Program-made: the position numbers and the translations under genes
In this document: in pieces, positions 51,652 to 59,729 of the stretch
Numbering within the stretch: position 1 is the stretch's first letter
Layout of the letters: every line of letters starts with the position of its first letter
Notes under the pieces: generated by a model
Database searches by the model: none
What the model was told of the DNA's origin: nothing
Seen by the model: only the letters and a program-made list of their open reading frames with translations
Assembly (NCBI GenBank): GCA_049585815.1
Contig: JBAVAR010000152.1
Span: forward strand, 19,639 to 83,638
Direction of reading: 5' to 3'
Source of the DNA: DATLSM01 sp049585815
GTDB lineage: Bacteria; Actinomycetota; Thermoleophilia; Solirubrobacterales; 70-9
DNA length: 64,000 nt

Positions 51652-53271
51652 ATGTGTGGCGCATTGGGGGACTACGACCTTGGTCGAGTGCAGGAGATTG
51701 CGAAAGCACTGGATGGCGATCTTTGCCCGGCCCACAAGGACGATGCATCGATACTGCTGCTCGATCGCGAGCCGATCCGGTGGGAGGGATCAAAGCAGCG
51801 GGGCCTGGGCTGGATCGAGGGTGACCTGTGGCGTGGCGATGCGTCAGATTGGGGCGCTGCGGCGCGGCGTGGGGCTTGCGGGCTCGTGATCGAGGGACGG
51901 CACCGATTTGTTCACTCGGGCGTCAACGGGCTCGCCCCTGTCTATTGGATTGACGATGGGCGGGCCACATATTTTGCCTCGCGGATCGACCCGCTCGTCC
52001 AGGCCGCTACCAAGGCACTCTCAGTCGACTGGGACGCCTGGGCGGCGATCATCGCGCTCCGCCACCCGCTCGGCGAACGGACGCCGTTCGCCGAGATCCG
52101 CCGCCTCGGCCCGTCCTGCACCCTGCGCAGGCGCATCGGCCGCGGCCGCACCCACTCACAGGATTGGCCCTGGGCGGAAATAGAGCCCGGAACCGACATT
52201 GAGGCCGCGGCCGACTCGATTGTCGCCGGATTGTTGGAGACGCTTGCACCGCTTGAGGGGGAGATCGTCAGCCCGCTAAGCGGCGGCAAGGACTCCCGGC
52301 TCTTGCTCTGCGCACTCGCTCGGCTGGGCGGAGCCTCGATCGCCGTCACCGTGGGTGATGATGAGGGAGAGACATTCGAGGAGGACCTGGCTGGCCCGGT
52401 CGCGGCTGCCCTCAGTATCCCCCACGAACGGCTGGGTGGGAATTCGGACGCATACCCGGAGGATTGGGAGGAGCGGGCGCGCCGAGTCGAGTACCAGTTC
52501 GTCGACCACGCGTGGTTGGTGCCGCTCGCGCGGCGCCTTGAAGGGGTCCAGACCCCGGTTCCCGACGGCTGGGCGATGGACATGCTGCTCCAGTCGGACA
52601 CGCACTTCTACTCTCCCGAGACTCTCGAACGCCTCCCCGGCCGGCGAGCCGGATGGGTCATGTTCGACAGCCTGCGCCGCTACGGCAAGGCACAGCTGGC
52701 CCTGGCCGAGACTTTCCACGAGCCGATCGTCGCGCGCGCGCGCGATCAATTCCTCGCCATCTCAAAGCCATTTGAAGGGCATCCCTCCCAGGCCGTTCTC
52801 GCCTTCTATGCGACTCGGACGGTCCGCGGCATCTCCACCTACCCGACCGGCCTCTTGGGTGAGGGGGCGCAGATACTCACACCGGCGGCCTGTGACCGGG
52901 TCGCGACCCCTGCCCTTTCCGTCACCTCTGCGGCAAAGCGCAACAACAGCTTGTTCCACGCCGCCTTCGAGCGTCTCGGACCGCAGGTGGGGGCGCTGCC
53001 CTCCACGGCTACTGAGGCGAGATCCGCGCCCCGCCTTCCCCGTCGTTGGCGCTCTGATCAAGCGGTCGAGATGCACCGCCGCTTGATCGCCGAGGGGCCG
53101 CTTTCGCCAATGATCTCCCCCGAGCTGACGGCATGGCTCAGGGCGCCAAGGCGGGGAGAGCTCTCGGGGGACCTACGTCTGGGCATGGAGGCGGTGAGCC
53201 TCTTTCATGCCTGGTGGCGCCGCTATCGCAATCGGCTGCAGGAGGTCGACAGCAGAGATATCCACCGCTGA
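51652..53271 (+). CDS. asparagine-synthase-like protein
   Basis: A 539-residue protein related to glutamine-hydrolysing asparagine synthases. After Met comes Cys2 (MCGALGDY), the place of the N-terminal glutaminase nucleophile, but the usual RGPD motif of that domain is missing. PVYWIDDGRATYFASRIDPL is a recognisable remnant. The C-terminal synthase domain has the pyrophosphate loop PLSGGKDSR (SGGKDS about residues 210-215). The ATG at 51652 is supported by GAAGG 6 bases upstream. In a polysaccharide locus it may amidate a uronic acid or act on a peptide. It is divergent from the epimerase operon. Confidence 0.82.
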   Translation: MCGALGDYDLGRVQEIAKALDGDLCPAHKDDASILLLDREPIRWEGSKQRGLGWIEGDLWRGDASDWGAAARRGACGLVIEGRHRFVHSGVNGLAPVYWIDDGRATYFASRIDPLVQAATKALSVDWDAWAAIIALRHPLGERTPFAEIRRLGPSCTLRRRIGRGRTHSQDWPWAEIEPGTDIEAAADSIVAGLLETLAPLEGEIVSPLSGGKDSRLLLCALARLGGASIAVTVGDDEGETFEEDLAGPVAAALSIPHERLGGNSDAYPEDWEERARRVEYQFVDHAWLVPLARRLEGVQTPVPDGWAMDMLLQSDTHFYSPETLERLPGRRAGWVMFDSLRRYGKAQLALAETFHEPIVARARDQFLAISKPFEGHPSQAVLAFYATRTVRGISTYPTGLLGEGAQILTPAACDRVATPALSVTSAAKRNNSLFHAAFERLGPQVGALPSTATEARSAPRLPRRWRSDQAVEMHRRLIAEGPLSPMISPELTAWLRAPRRGELSGDLRLGMEAVSLFHAWWRRYRNRLQEVDSRDIHR

Positions 53272-53277
53272 GGGCCC

Positions 53278-54498
53278 TCAGCGGTGGCGGCGAGCCCGGA
53301 TCGCCTGCCCTAGTGCGCGAAAAGGCGCGCTCAGGCGCCAGCTCCTCGTGGCCTCATAGGACCGCACAACTGCGGCTATCCCCTCGACCCGCTCGCTCTC
53401 TGCCTTCCCGGCCCTGTCGAGGGCCGCGATCCTCTCCCGGTCGACATCCATCCTCTCCCGGTCGGCATCCATCAGGAGAGCGCGTAGGTGCGCATTCTCC
53501 TGGCCCAGCGCCTGAACCTCGACCCGGGCGCGCCACTCGAGACGAACCAGCCGCGCCATCTCCTGCAGGGGCCCACGGGGGCGGGCCGGGGGGCTGGCGA
53601 GTCGCTCAAAGAGCTCGAGCAACCGCTGGGCGTGGGCCCCCGCCCGGTGGTGGGCGATCACCAGATCGTGGTTCACCGGGCCCATCGTCGGGCTGTATCG
53701 CCGCAGGTCCTCGCTGAGGCGGGCGGGATCGACGATTACGCGGCCGCTGCGGCCGCTGATCCCATCGGCCTCGATCTCGGGGTATGACTCCGCGGTCATC
53801 CAGCCCTCGCCCCCGTTCCAGTCATAGACGTAGGCCGCACGTCCACAGGCCATCGCCTCGAGAATCGACCGTCCGTAGCCGATCACGATCTCGGCGCCGA
53901 ACAGAGCGGGGCGCGGATCGACCACGTAGCCAGCATTACCGCCGAGGTGGGTCAGCTCAAGTCCGGCGTCCAGGCAGGCAGATTTCAGCATCGCGACTCG
54001 GTCCTCGCTGGGGGTGTTGCTGAGCAAAAGCGCCCTCCTGGGCACCTCCGGCAGGGAGCCGCGGGCGAGGAAGCGCTCGGTGTCGATCGGCTGACAGAGG
54101 CGGATGACCTCCACGTCGACCGCGAAACTACGCAAGCGCTCCGCGATTCTGTCATTGAGGGCAACTGCGATGCTGATCGTCCCGTCGAGTTGAGGCGGTG
54201 CCTGGAGATCGAACGTCTCACTGTGGGCGACAAAAAGCTGGGGCAGACCCGCAAAGCGATCGGCGATCTGAAAGGAGACGGCCGGGTCTTGAACCAGTGC
54301 CGCGTCGCAGTCATCGGGCAACTCAGACTCCTCGAGAACCGTGAGCCCCCTCTCCCTGGCGAGCCCAACCCCCTCCCCGGGCTCGGGGGTGTAGATGATC
54401 GCCTCATGGCCGAGGCGATCGAGCTGCTCGGCGACGGTCAGTAGATATGACTCGCTCCCACCCAGCCCAAGGTGGTTGGTGGCCAGCAGCAGTTTCAT
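53278..54498 (-). CDS. GT4-like glycosyltransferase with C-terminal coiled coil
   Basis: A 406-residue protein. The N-terminal glycine loop NHLGLGGSESYLL and the later IVIGYGRSILEAMACGRAAYVYD give a GT-B fold of family 4 type, though the nucleotide-binding E-x7-E is degenerate. Residues about 315-385 form a coiled coil with DRERMDVDRERI repeats, ending in the tail SWRLSAPFRALGQ, a motif seen at the end of many coiled-coil polysaccharide enzymes. TAGGCT 7 bases upstream of the ATG is a likely -10. It is convergent with the asparagine-synthase-like gene, 6 bases away. Confidence 0.8.
   Translation of the reverse strand: MKLLLATNHLGLGGSESYLLTVAEQLDRLGHEAIIYTPEPGEGVGLARERGLTVLEESELPDDCDAALVQDPAVSFQIADRFAGLPQLFVAHSETFDLQAPPQLDGTISIAVALNDRIAERLRSFAVDVEVIRLCQPIDTERFLARGSLPEVPRRALLLSNTPSEDRVAMLKSACLDAGLELTHLGGNAGYVVDPRPALFGAEIVIGYGRSILEAMACGRAAYVYDWNGGEGWMTAESYPEIEADGISGRSGRVIVDPARLSEDLRRYSPTMGPVNHDLVIAHHRAGAHAQRLLELFERLASPPARPRGPLQEMARLVRLEWRARVEVQALGQENAHLRALLMDADRERMDVDRERIAALDRAGKAESERVEGIAAVVRSYEATRSWRLSAPFRALGQAIRARRHR
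53429..53470. repeat. 21-base tandem repeat, two copies
   Basis: Two adjacent 21-base units, 53429-53449 and 53450-53470, differ at one base. They encode consecutive seven-residue units of the coiled coil, DADRERM and DVDRERI. Confidence 0.8.
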
Positions 54499-54505
54499 CG
54501 CGTCG

Positions 54506-54511
54506 AGCCTA
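54506..54511 (-). promoter_or_regulatory. putative -10 element (TAGGCT) of the coiled-coil glycosyltransferase
   Basis: On the minus strand TAGGCT ends 7 bases before the ATG at 54498. A leaderless message is likely. Confidence 0.45.
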
Positions 54512-54564
54512 CGAGCCGGCGGTTGCTAGGAAAGTCTTGAGAGGCGACACGGCCAACCAGGTTG

Positions 54565-55695
54565 TCATGGCCGGGACCGCCCGCCGGTGATCGCGACAAA
54601 GGCGCGCCAAGCCGGCTTTGGCCTGAAGCCCGCCCCTTCGTGAAAGAAGCCGACCGAGTCACAGAAGTTGCAGGCCCCCTTGACATCCTTCCAGGAGAAC
54701 CAATCGACTTGTTGGAGGTCGAGGCGGCGCTGATTGGCGATCAGATAGCCATAGGCACCACGCAGCTCGCTGACCTGGCCCCGGATACCCTGCTCGAAGG
54801 CATCGTGGCGGAAGTCGTTGGCCGACCCCCAACCCATCTCCGTTATGTACATCGGGACCCGATCGTGATTTCGAACCGTCACCTGATGGAATGCTTCGAC
54901 CAGTTCTTCAAGGACCTGGGTGTCCGCCGCATAGGGGTGCAGGGCGATGCCGTCGAAGTCCGCGCTCAGCCCAGGCACTCGGTAGAGGTCGCTCAGAAAC
55001 CGAGCGGCCGGCATTCCCCGCGCTCCGCCGGCGGTTGGCTTGCCGAAGAGGCCTGCGAGGATCACGTTCGCCGAGGGTTCGATTTCCCTGATCGCTTTAC
55101 TGGAGTTCTTAACCAGCTTCGCGTAGCGGCTGGGGGAGACGGGGTAGGCCGAATAGAAGAAGTTGGGCTCATTCCAGATCTGCCAGGTGCGGATCGGCGT
55201 CGGCGTCCCGATCGCCGGTTCGTAGTCGATTCCTTCGTGGGAGTGCTCGACCCAGAATGTTCCGCCGGGCCCGTAACGGTCGACCGCCGCCTGCAGGAAT
55301 GCGGCCCACGCTTCCCGCTGTCGTTCGGTTTGGACCGGAAGGGTCGTGCTCTTGGGGGCCAGCCAGCGAGGGGTCGAGCTGACGGTCGGCAGCACACTCA
55401 GTCCGGCTCTTGCCGCTACTTCGACCGCCTGATCCACGCCGCTCCAGTTGTAGCCGCCGTGAGCGGTCGGTTGAATTGAGGACCAGACCAACGGCAGGCG
55501 CACGCTCTCGATCCCGCCGGCCTTCATGTAGAGGGCGTCCCTCGGGGTGAGCGCCGTCTGCGGTGAGATCCCGAAGAAGCCCGACGGCAGGCTGCTCACC
55601 GAACCGCGCGCCCTCACCGCCGCCCCGCTCGAGGCGGCGGGCACCAGCGCCACCGCAATGGCGAGGAGGAGGGAGGCTGTTAGGGCTGGTCTCAT
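54565..55695 (-). CDS. secreted GH39/PslG-like glycoside hydrolase
   Basis: A 376-residue exported protein with a signal peptide (about 1-25, cleavage after SGA or GAA). The barrel has TWQIWNEPNF with the acid/base Glu and a normal Asn before it, and MYITEMGWGS with the nucleophile Glu. The C-terminus has CNFCDS and PKPAWRAF, as in the gene at 20344-21471. The two proteins share length and all main motifs. It probably cleaves the exported glycan. The ATG at 55695 is used because the signal peptide starts there; TACCGT lies 9 bases upstream. Confidence 0.78.
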   Translation of the reverse strand: MRPALTASLLLAIAVALVPAASSGAAVRARGSVSSLPSGFFGISPQTALTPRDALYMKAGGIESVRLPLVWSSIQPTAHGGYNWSGVDQAVEVAARAGLSVLPTVSSTPRWLAPKSTTLPVQTERQREAWAAFLQAAVDRYGPGGTFWVEHSHEGIDYEPAIGTPTPIRTWQIWNEPNFFYSAYPVSPSRYAKLVKNSSKAIREIEPSANVILAGLFGKPTAGGARGMPAARFLSDLYRVPGLSADFDGIALHPYAADTQVLEELVEAFHQVTVRNHDRVPMYITEMGWGSANDFRHDAFEQGIRGQVSELRGAYGYLIANQRRLDLQQVDWFSWKDVKGACNFCDSVGFFHEGAGFRPKPAWRAFVAITGGRSRP

Positions 55696-55746
55696 CAGCG
55701 ATGAACGGTAGCGACCCACCTGAGGGAGAATGGCGGGCGCGGGACA

Positions 55747-56418
55747 ATGGCGCAGATGAACCTGCAATCTTGGCCGCGCGGGCCCGATCGTCCCATCGCC
55801 CGGGCAGAGGTGCACCTCTGGCGCGCCAGCGTGGATCAGGGGGGATGGTCCTCCACGCGCTCCCTCCCCCCTGCCGAGCGCGAACGCGCCGAACGGCTGC
55901 TCCATCCCCTCTCCCGAGCGCGCTGGAGCGCCTCGCGCTGGGCGCTGCGCCAGGTGCTGGCCCGCTACCTCGATGCCGATCCCGTGACGATCGAACTGCG
56001 GCCGGGCGAGCGGGGCAAGCCGGCCCTTGCCGACCCCGCAGCTGCCCTTCGCTTCAATCTCAGCCATTCCGGCGGCCTGGTCCTGATCGCCTTGACCGAG
56101 GGCCGGGAGGTCGGTGTCGACATCGAGTGGGTCGACCCGAGGCGCAACGTGATCGCGCTGGCCAATCGTGGGCTGCCCCCCGCGAAGTCAACCGCGATCC
56201 GCAACGCACCTCCGGCGTCTCGGGCGAGGGCCTTCCACGAGGCGTGGGCCCGCCGGGAGGCGCTCCTCAAGTGCCTGGGGAGCGGTCTGGGGGGCCCTCT
56301 TCCACGCGCTCGGGTGAGGGTTTCGCCGCTTGACGTCGGCCCCGGCTACGCCGGCGCGCTCGCCCTCGCCGGCCACCGCGCTATTCCCCAGCGGCGCTTC
56401 TCGCTTCCGGCGGCCTGA
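55747..56418 (+). CDS. Sfp-type 4'-phosphopantetheinyl transferase
   Basis: A 223-residue enzyme that transfers the phosphopantetheine arm from CoA to carrier proteins. Motifs in order are the P1-like FNLSHSGG (about 103-110), GVDIE (123-127) with Mg-binding acids, and WARREALLKCLGSGL (167-181). The length is normal for the Sfp class. No carrier protein, PKS or NRPS gene is in the window, so its target is elsewhere. It ends one base before the convergent DoxX gene. Confidence 0.88.
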   Translation: MAQMNLQSWPRGPDRPIARAEVHLWRASVDQGGWSSTRSLPPAERERAERLLHPLSRARWSASRWALRQVLARYLDADPVTIELRPGERGKPALADPAAALRFNLSHSGGLVLIALTEGREVGVDIEWVDPRRNVIALANRGLPPAKSTAIRNAPPASRARAFHEAWARREALLKCLGSGLGGPLPRARVRVSPLDVGPGYAGALALAGHRAIPQRRFSLPAA

Positions 56419-56419
56419 C

Positions 56420-56944
56420 TCAGTCGCTCCCCTCCGCGGCTCGCTCGCCCTCCTGATCGCCGTGGCGTCGCCCCTCGGCGATCGCGAGCGCCGAGCCGGC
56501 CGCTCCCAGCGCGAGCGTTGCCAGCGCCCAGCCGGGTCCGGCCTCCTCGACGCCAAGCATGGCGTCCACCGAGGGGCTGCCGGGGCCTCCGTCGACCAGT
56601 GCCAGCAGGCCCGCGATCAGCGCCAGGTTGAACTCATAGCCCCCCTTCGATACCCAGAGGCCGTTTTTGAAATGCACCGTGCGGATCGCGGTGATCATCG
56701 TCGCAATCAGCATCGTGGCGGCAGCGGGAGTGAGGGCACCGGTGACGATCATCGCGCCGCCGATCGTCTCCGTTGCGCTGGCAGCGATCGCGTTGCGCCG
56801 GCCGGGCCGCATCCCCAGCGAGGCCATCGACTCGCTCGCAGAGTCAAGGCCGGGACCATCGAACCAGCCGAACCACTTCTGCGTGCCATGGCCAAAGAAG
56901 AGACCACCGATCAAGATCCTCGCGATCAGACGTCCGAGCTTCAT
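56420..56944 (-). CDS. DoxX-family membrane protein
   Basis: A 174-residue protein with four helices. RILIGGLFFGHGTQKWFGWFDGPG is the DoxX signature (seen as LIGGLFFGHGTQKWFGWF), and a polar C-terminal tail follows. DoxX proteins are linked to thiosulfate:quinone oxidoreduction or redox stress, with mostly unknown roles. GGAAGGATC before the ATG on the minus strand is a good ribosome-binding site. Confidence 0.85.
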   Translation of the reverse strand: MKLGRLIARILIGGLFFGHGTQKWFGWFDGPGLDSASESMASLGMRPGRRNAIAASATETIGGAMIVTGALTPAAATMLIATMITAIRTVHFKNGLWVSKGGYEFNLALIAGLLALVDGGPGSPSVDAMLGVEEAGPGWALATLALGAAGSALAIAEGRRHGDQEGERAAEGSD

Positions 56945-57039
56945 TTCGATCCTTCCGTGTGAGATTTTCGCGCTTGCGGGACGTGACCCACAACACCCAG
57001 TAAACCTGCCCGTGAGTCCCGGTCGGTAAAACCTCCCCC

Positions 57040-58548
57040 GTGCAAGAGAGCGCCGCCGAGATCAAATCTGGGAGAAGCGACCGCCGCCGCTGGATCGCGC
57101 TGGTCATCCTCTGCCTGGGCCAGCTGATGATCGTTCTCGACGCGACGATCGTCAACGTCGCCCTGCCCTCGATCCAGGCCGACCTGCACTTCACCCAGGC
57201 CAACCTCACCTGGGTGATCAATGCCTACCTGATCGCCTTCGGCAGCTTCCTGTTGCTGGCGGGGCGCCTCGGCGATCTGGTCGGCCGCAAGAAGGTATTC
57301 CTCAGCGGACTGGCGCTGTTCACCACCGCCTCCGCACTCTGTGGAATCGCCGACAGCCAGGCGCTATTGATCTCCGCCCGCTTCGTTCAGGGCATCGGTG
57401 GCGCGGTCGCCTCCTCGGTGATCATCGCGATCATCGTCACCGAGTTCCCGCAAAAACGCGAGCAGGCAAAAGCACTCGGCGTCTTTGCCTTCGTCGCCTC
57501 GGCCGGCGGCTCGATCGGACTGCTCGCCGGCGGCGTCCTCACCCACGCGATCAACTGGCACTGGATCTTCTTCATCAACGTCCCGATCGGGATCCTCGCG
57601 ATCGCGCTCGGCCTGGTGCTGGTCGAGGAGAACGAGGGCGCCGGGCTGCGCCAGGGCGTCGACGTGGCGGGCTCCGTGCTGATCACAGCCGCGATGATGC
57701 TCGGCGTCTACACGATCGTCGAGACCGACCACTACGGCTGGGGGTCGGCGCGGACGCTGGGCATGGGCGCGCTGGCGCTGGCGATGATCGGCGCCTTCCT
57801 CGCCTATGAGGCGAGGATCCGCAACCCGATCATGCCGCTGCGGGTGCTGCGCTCGCGCAGCCTCAGCGGAGCCAACCTCGTCCGCGGCTTTCTGGTGATC
57901 GGGATGTTCTCCTCCTTCTTCCTCGGCGCCCTCTACCTCGAGCACGTGCTCGGCTACAGCTCGATCCGCACCGGGCTTGCCTTCCTACCGATGACGCTCA
58001 GCATTGGCGTCCTCTCGGTCGGGGTGACGCCGCGCCTGCTCAATCGCTTCGGGCCAAAGCGGACGCTCATCCCCGGCCTGGCAATGGCCCTGGCCGGCCT
58101 CCTGATCTTCGCCCGCGTCCCGATCGATGCCGACTACTGGACCGAACTGTTCCCGGCTTTTCTCCTGATCGGCCTCGGCGCCGGGACCTCGTTCATGCCG
58201 CTGATCGCGCTGGCGATGTCGGAGGTGCCCAAACCCGACGCGGGCCTCGCCTCGGGTCTGGTCAACGTCTCCCAGCAGATGGCCGCCGCGGTCGGCATCG
58301 CGGTGCTCGGAACCCTCGCCGCCAGCCGCAGCGCCGAACTGCTCGCCGCCGGGCACTCGCCGGCCACATCTCTTACCGGCGGCTACCGCTTCGCCTTCCT
58401 GATCGCGGCTGCCTGCGTCGCAATCGGCATCGCCATCGCCCTCACCGTCCTCCGTTCACCGGCACCCGCCAAAACCGAGGGTGCCGAGCAAGCGAGCGCC
58501 GAGGAGCTGCAGATCCGCGAGGGCCTGCTCGCCGACGAGATGCTCTGA
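57040..58548 (+). CDS. MFS drug exporter, DHA2 (14-helix) type
   Basis: A 502-residue transporter with 14 helices. LDATIVNVALPSI in helix one, GRLGDLVGRKKVFL between helices two and three and GGSIGLLAGGVL in helix five are DHA2 motifs D1, A and C-like. Such proteins export drugs, dyes or lipids using the proton gradient. The start is the GTG at 57040, with no ribosome-binding site close by. No regulator gene is adjacent. Confidence 0.92.
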   Translation: MQESAAEIKSGRSDRRRWIALVILCLGQLMIVLDATIVNVALPSIQADLHFTQANLTWVINAYLIAFGSFLLLAGRLGDLVGRKKVFLSGLALFTTASALCGIADSQALLISARFVQGIGGAVASSVIIAIIVTEFPQKREQAKALGVFAFVASAGGSIGLLAGGVLTHAINWHWIFFINVPIGILAIALGLVLVEENEGAGLRQGVDVAGSVLITAAMMLGVYTIVETDHYGWGSARTLGMGALALAMIGAFLAYEARIRNPIMPLRVLRSRSLSGANLVRGFLVIGMFSSFFLGALYLEHVLGYSSIRTGLAFLPMTLSIGVLSVGVTPRLLNRFGPKRTLIPGLAMALAGLLIFARVPIDADYWTELFPAFLLIGLGAGTSFMPLIALAMSEVPKPDAGLASGLVNVSQQMAAAVGIAVLGTLAASRSAELLAAGHSPATSLTGGYRFAFLIAAACVAIGIAIALTVLRSPAPAKTEGAEQASAEELQIREGLLADEML

Positions 58549-58564
58549 GGGCTCCCGGGGGTGC

Positions 58565-59032
58565 TCAGTAGGTTCCACCCAGCTTGCGGTGATCCCAGCT
58601 CGCCGTGCGCAGCGCCCTGAAGTGGATCGCTACCCGCTTCGGAGCCTGCGCCTCCAATGCCGCCTTCGCGTCGGCGCCCAGCGCGGAGATTCCCTCCGCG
58701 TAGCGCAGCGTCAGCTCCTCGGCAAAGCCGATCACGGTCTCGAAATCGCGGTGGATCTCCGCCTCGGCCTCGAACATCGCCCCGCGCAGCTCACCGTACT
58801 CCCGACCCGTCTCAACCAGGACCGTGGCCCTCGGGTCGCGCTCCAGATTTCGCACCTTCTGTGATTTGGCGTAGGTCCAGATCCAGACCTGGCCCTCGCG
58901 CGGCACAAACCACATCGGCATCGTGTGCGGCCAGCCACGGGGCCCGAGGCTGGCGATGATCGCGACCCGCTCGAGCTCGAGCAGATCAAGCACCTCCGCC
59001 TCACTCAGCCTGATCTCCTCGCGGCGGCTCAT
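58565..59032 (-). CDS. pyridoxamine-phosphate-oxidase-like (split b-barrel) flavin-binding protein
   Basis: A 155-residue protein of the PPOX/FDOR split b-barrel family. VAIIASLGPRGWPHTMPMWFV is the first-strand signature (seen as VAIIASLGPRG and PHTMPMWFV), and KVRNLERDPRATVLVE and YGELRG follow. Such proteins bind FMN or F420. GACGAT 7 bases before the ATG may be a -10. It is convergent with the MFS gene and divergent from the DJ-1/PfpI gene. Confidence 0.85.
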   Translation of the reverse strand: MSRREEIRLSEAEVLDLLELERVAIIASLGPRGWPHTMPMWFVPREGQVWIWTYAKSQKVRNLERDPRATVLVETGREYGELRGAMFEAEAEIHRDFETVIGFAEELTLRYAEGISALGADAKAALEAQAPKRVAIHFRALRTASWDHRKLGGTY

Positions 59033-59060
59033 CGCTGCGATCGTCTCAGATGCGGGCGAG

Positions 59061-59066
59061 TAGGAT
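59061..59066 (+). promoter_or_regulatory. putative -10 element (TAGGAT) of the DJ-1/PfpI gene
   Basis: TAGGAT ends 9 bases before the GTG at 59076 in the gap to the divergent PPOX-like gene. Confidence 0.4.
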
Positions 59067-59075
59067 CATCACGCC

Positions 59076-59729
59076 GTGCAGATAGCCATCCTCATCTTCG
59101 ACCGGCTCACCGCTCTGGACGCGGTCGGCCCCTATGAGGTGCTGCGCTCGGTTCCCGGCTGGGAGGTGCGGTTCGTCGGCCCCGTCAAGGGGGAGGTCCG
59201 AACCGACAGCGGCTCGCTCGGCCTCAGCGCCGATTACTCACTCGAGGAGATGAGTGAGCCCGACATCGTCCTCGTCCCCGGTGGCGAAGGCAACCGCCCG
59301 CTGATGTCCGAGCAGCGAGTCCTCTCCTGGCTGCGCTCAGTTGACGAAAAGTCCAAATGGACGACCTCGGTCTGCACCGGCTCGCTGGTGCTCGGCGCCG
59401 CCGGGCTGCTCGAGGGAAGGCGGGCAACCTGTCATTGGGCCTTCCTCGAGGCGCTGGGCGAGCTCGGCGTCGAGGCGGTCGGCGGCCGCTACGTCGAGGA
59501 CGGTAAGTACCTGACGGCGGCCGGGGTCTCGGCCGGAATCGATATGGCTCTGCACCTCGTCGCCCGGGAGGTCGGTCCGGAGGTCGCCCAGGCCGTGCAG
59601 CTCGGGATCGAGTACGACCCCCAGCCGCCCTTTGACGCCGGCTCCCCCGCCAAGGCCCCGCCGGCAATCGTCGAGGCGGTCACCGCGCTCGCCGGCCCAG
59701 ACGAGGAGTGGCGCGGCGCCGGAGTCTGA
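59076..59729 (+). CDS. DJ-1/PfpI-family protein (isonitrile-hydratase-like)
   Basis: A 217-residue protein. The nucleophile elbow TSVCTGSLVLGAAGLL (Cys about residue 109) and LEGRRATCHW match the isonitrile hydratase/AraC-N branch of the DJ-1/PfpI family. The N-terminal IAILIFDRLTALDAVGPYEVL is also typical. It may hydrate isonitriles or detoxify carbonyls; the substrate is not certain. The last 240 bases overlap the 3' end of the antisense CHAP gene frame. Confidence 0.88.
   Translation: MQIAILIFDRLTALDAVGPYEVLRSVPGWEVRFVGPVKGEVRTDSGSLGLSADYSLEEMSEPDIVLVPGGEGNRPLMSEQRVLSWLRSVDEKSKWTTSVCTGSLVLGAAGLLEGRRATCHWAFLEALGELGVEAVGGRYVEDGKYLTAAGVSAGIDMALHLVAREVGPEVAQAVQLGIEYDPQPPFDAGSPAKAPPAIVEAVTALAGPDEEWRGAGV

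Noticed and set aside
52731..52744. (CG)7 run as a phase-variable or Z-DNA element
   Set aside because: It lies within a coding sequence as ordinary Ala/Arg codons and is short for this base composition.
20344..55695. Polysaccharide locus as a mobile island
   Set aside because: I see no integrase, transposase, tRNA or flanking direct repeat, and base composition is like the rest, apart from short A/T-richer spots.
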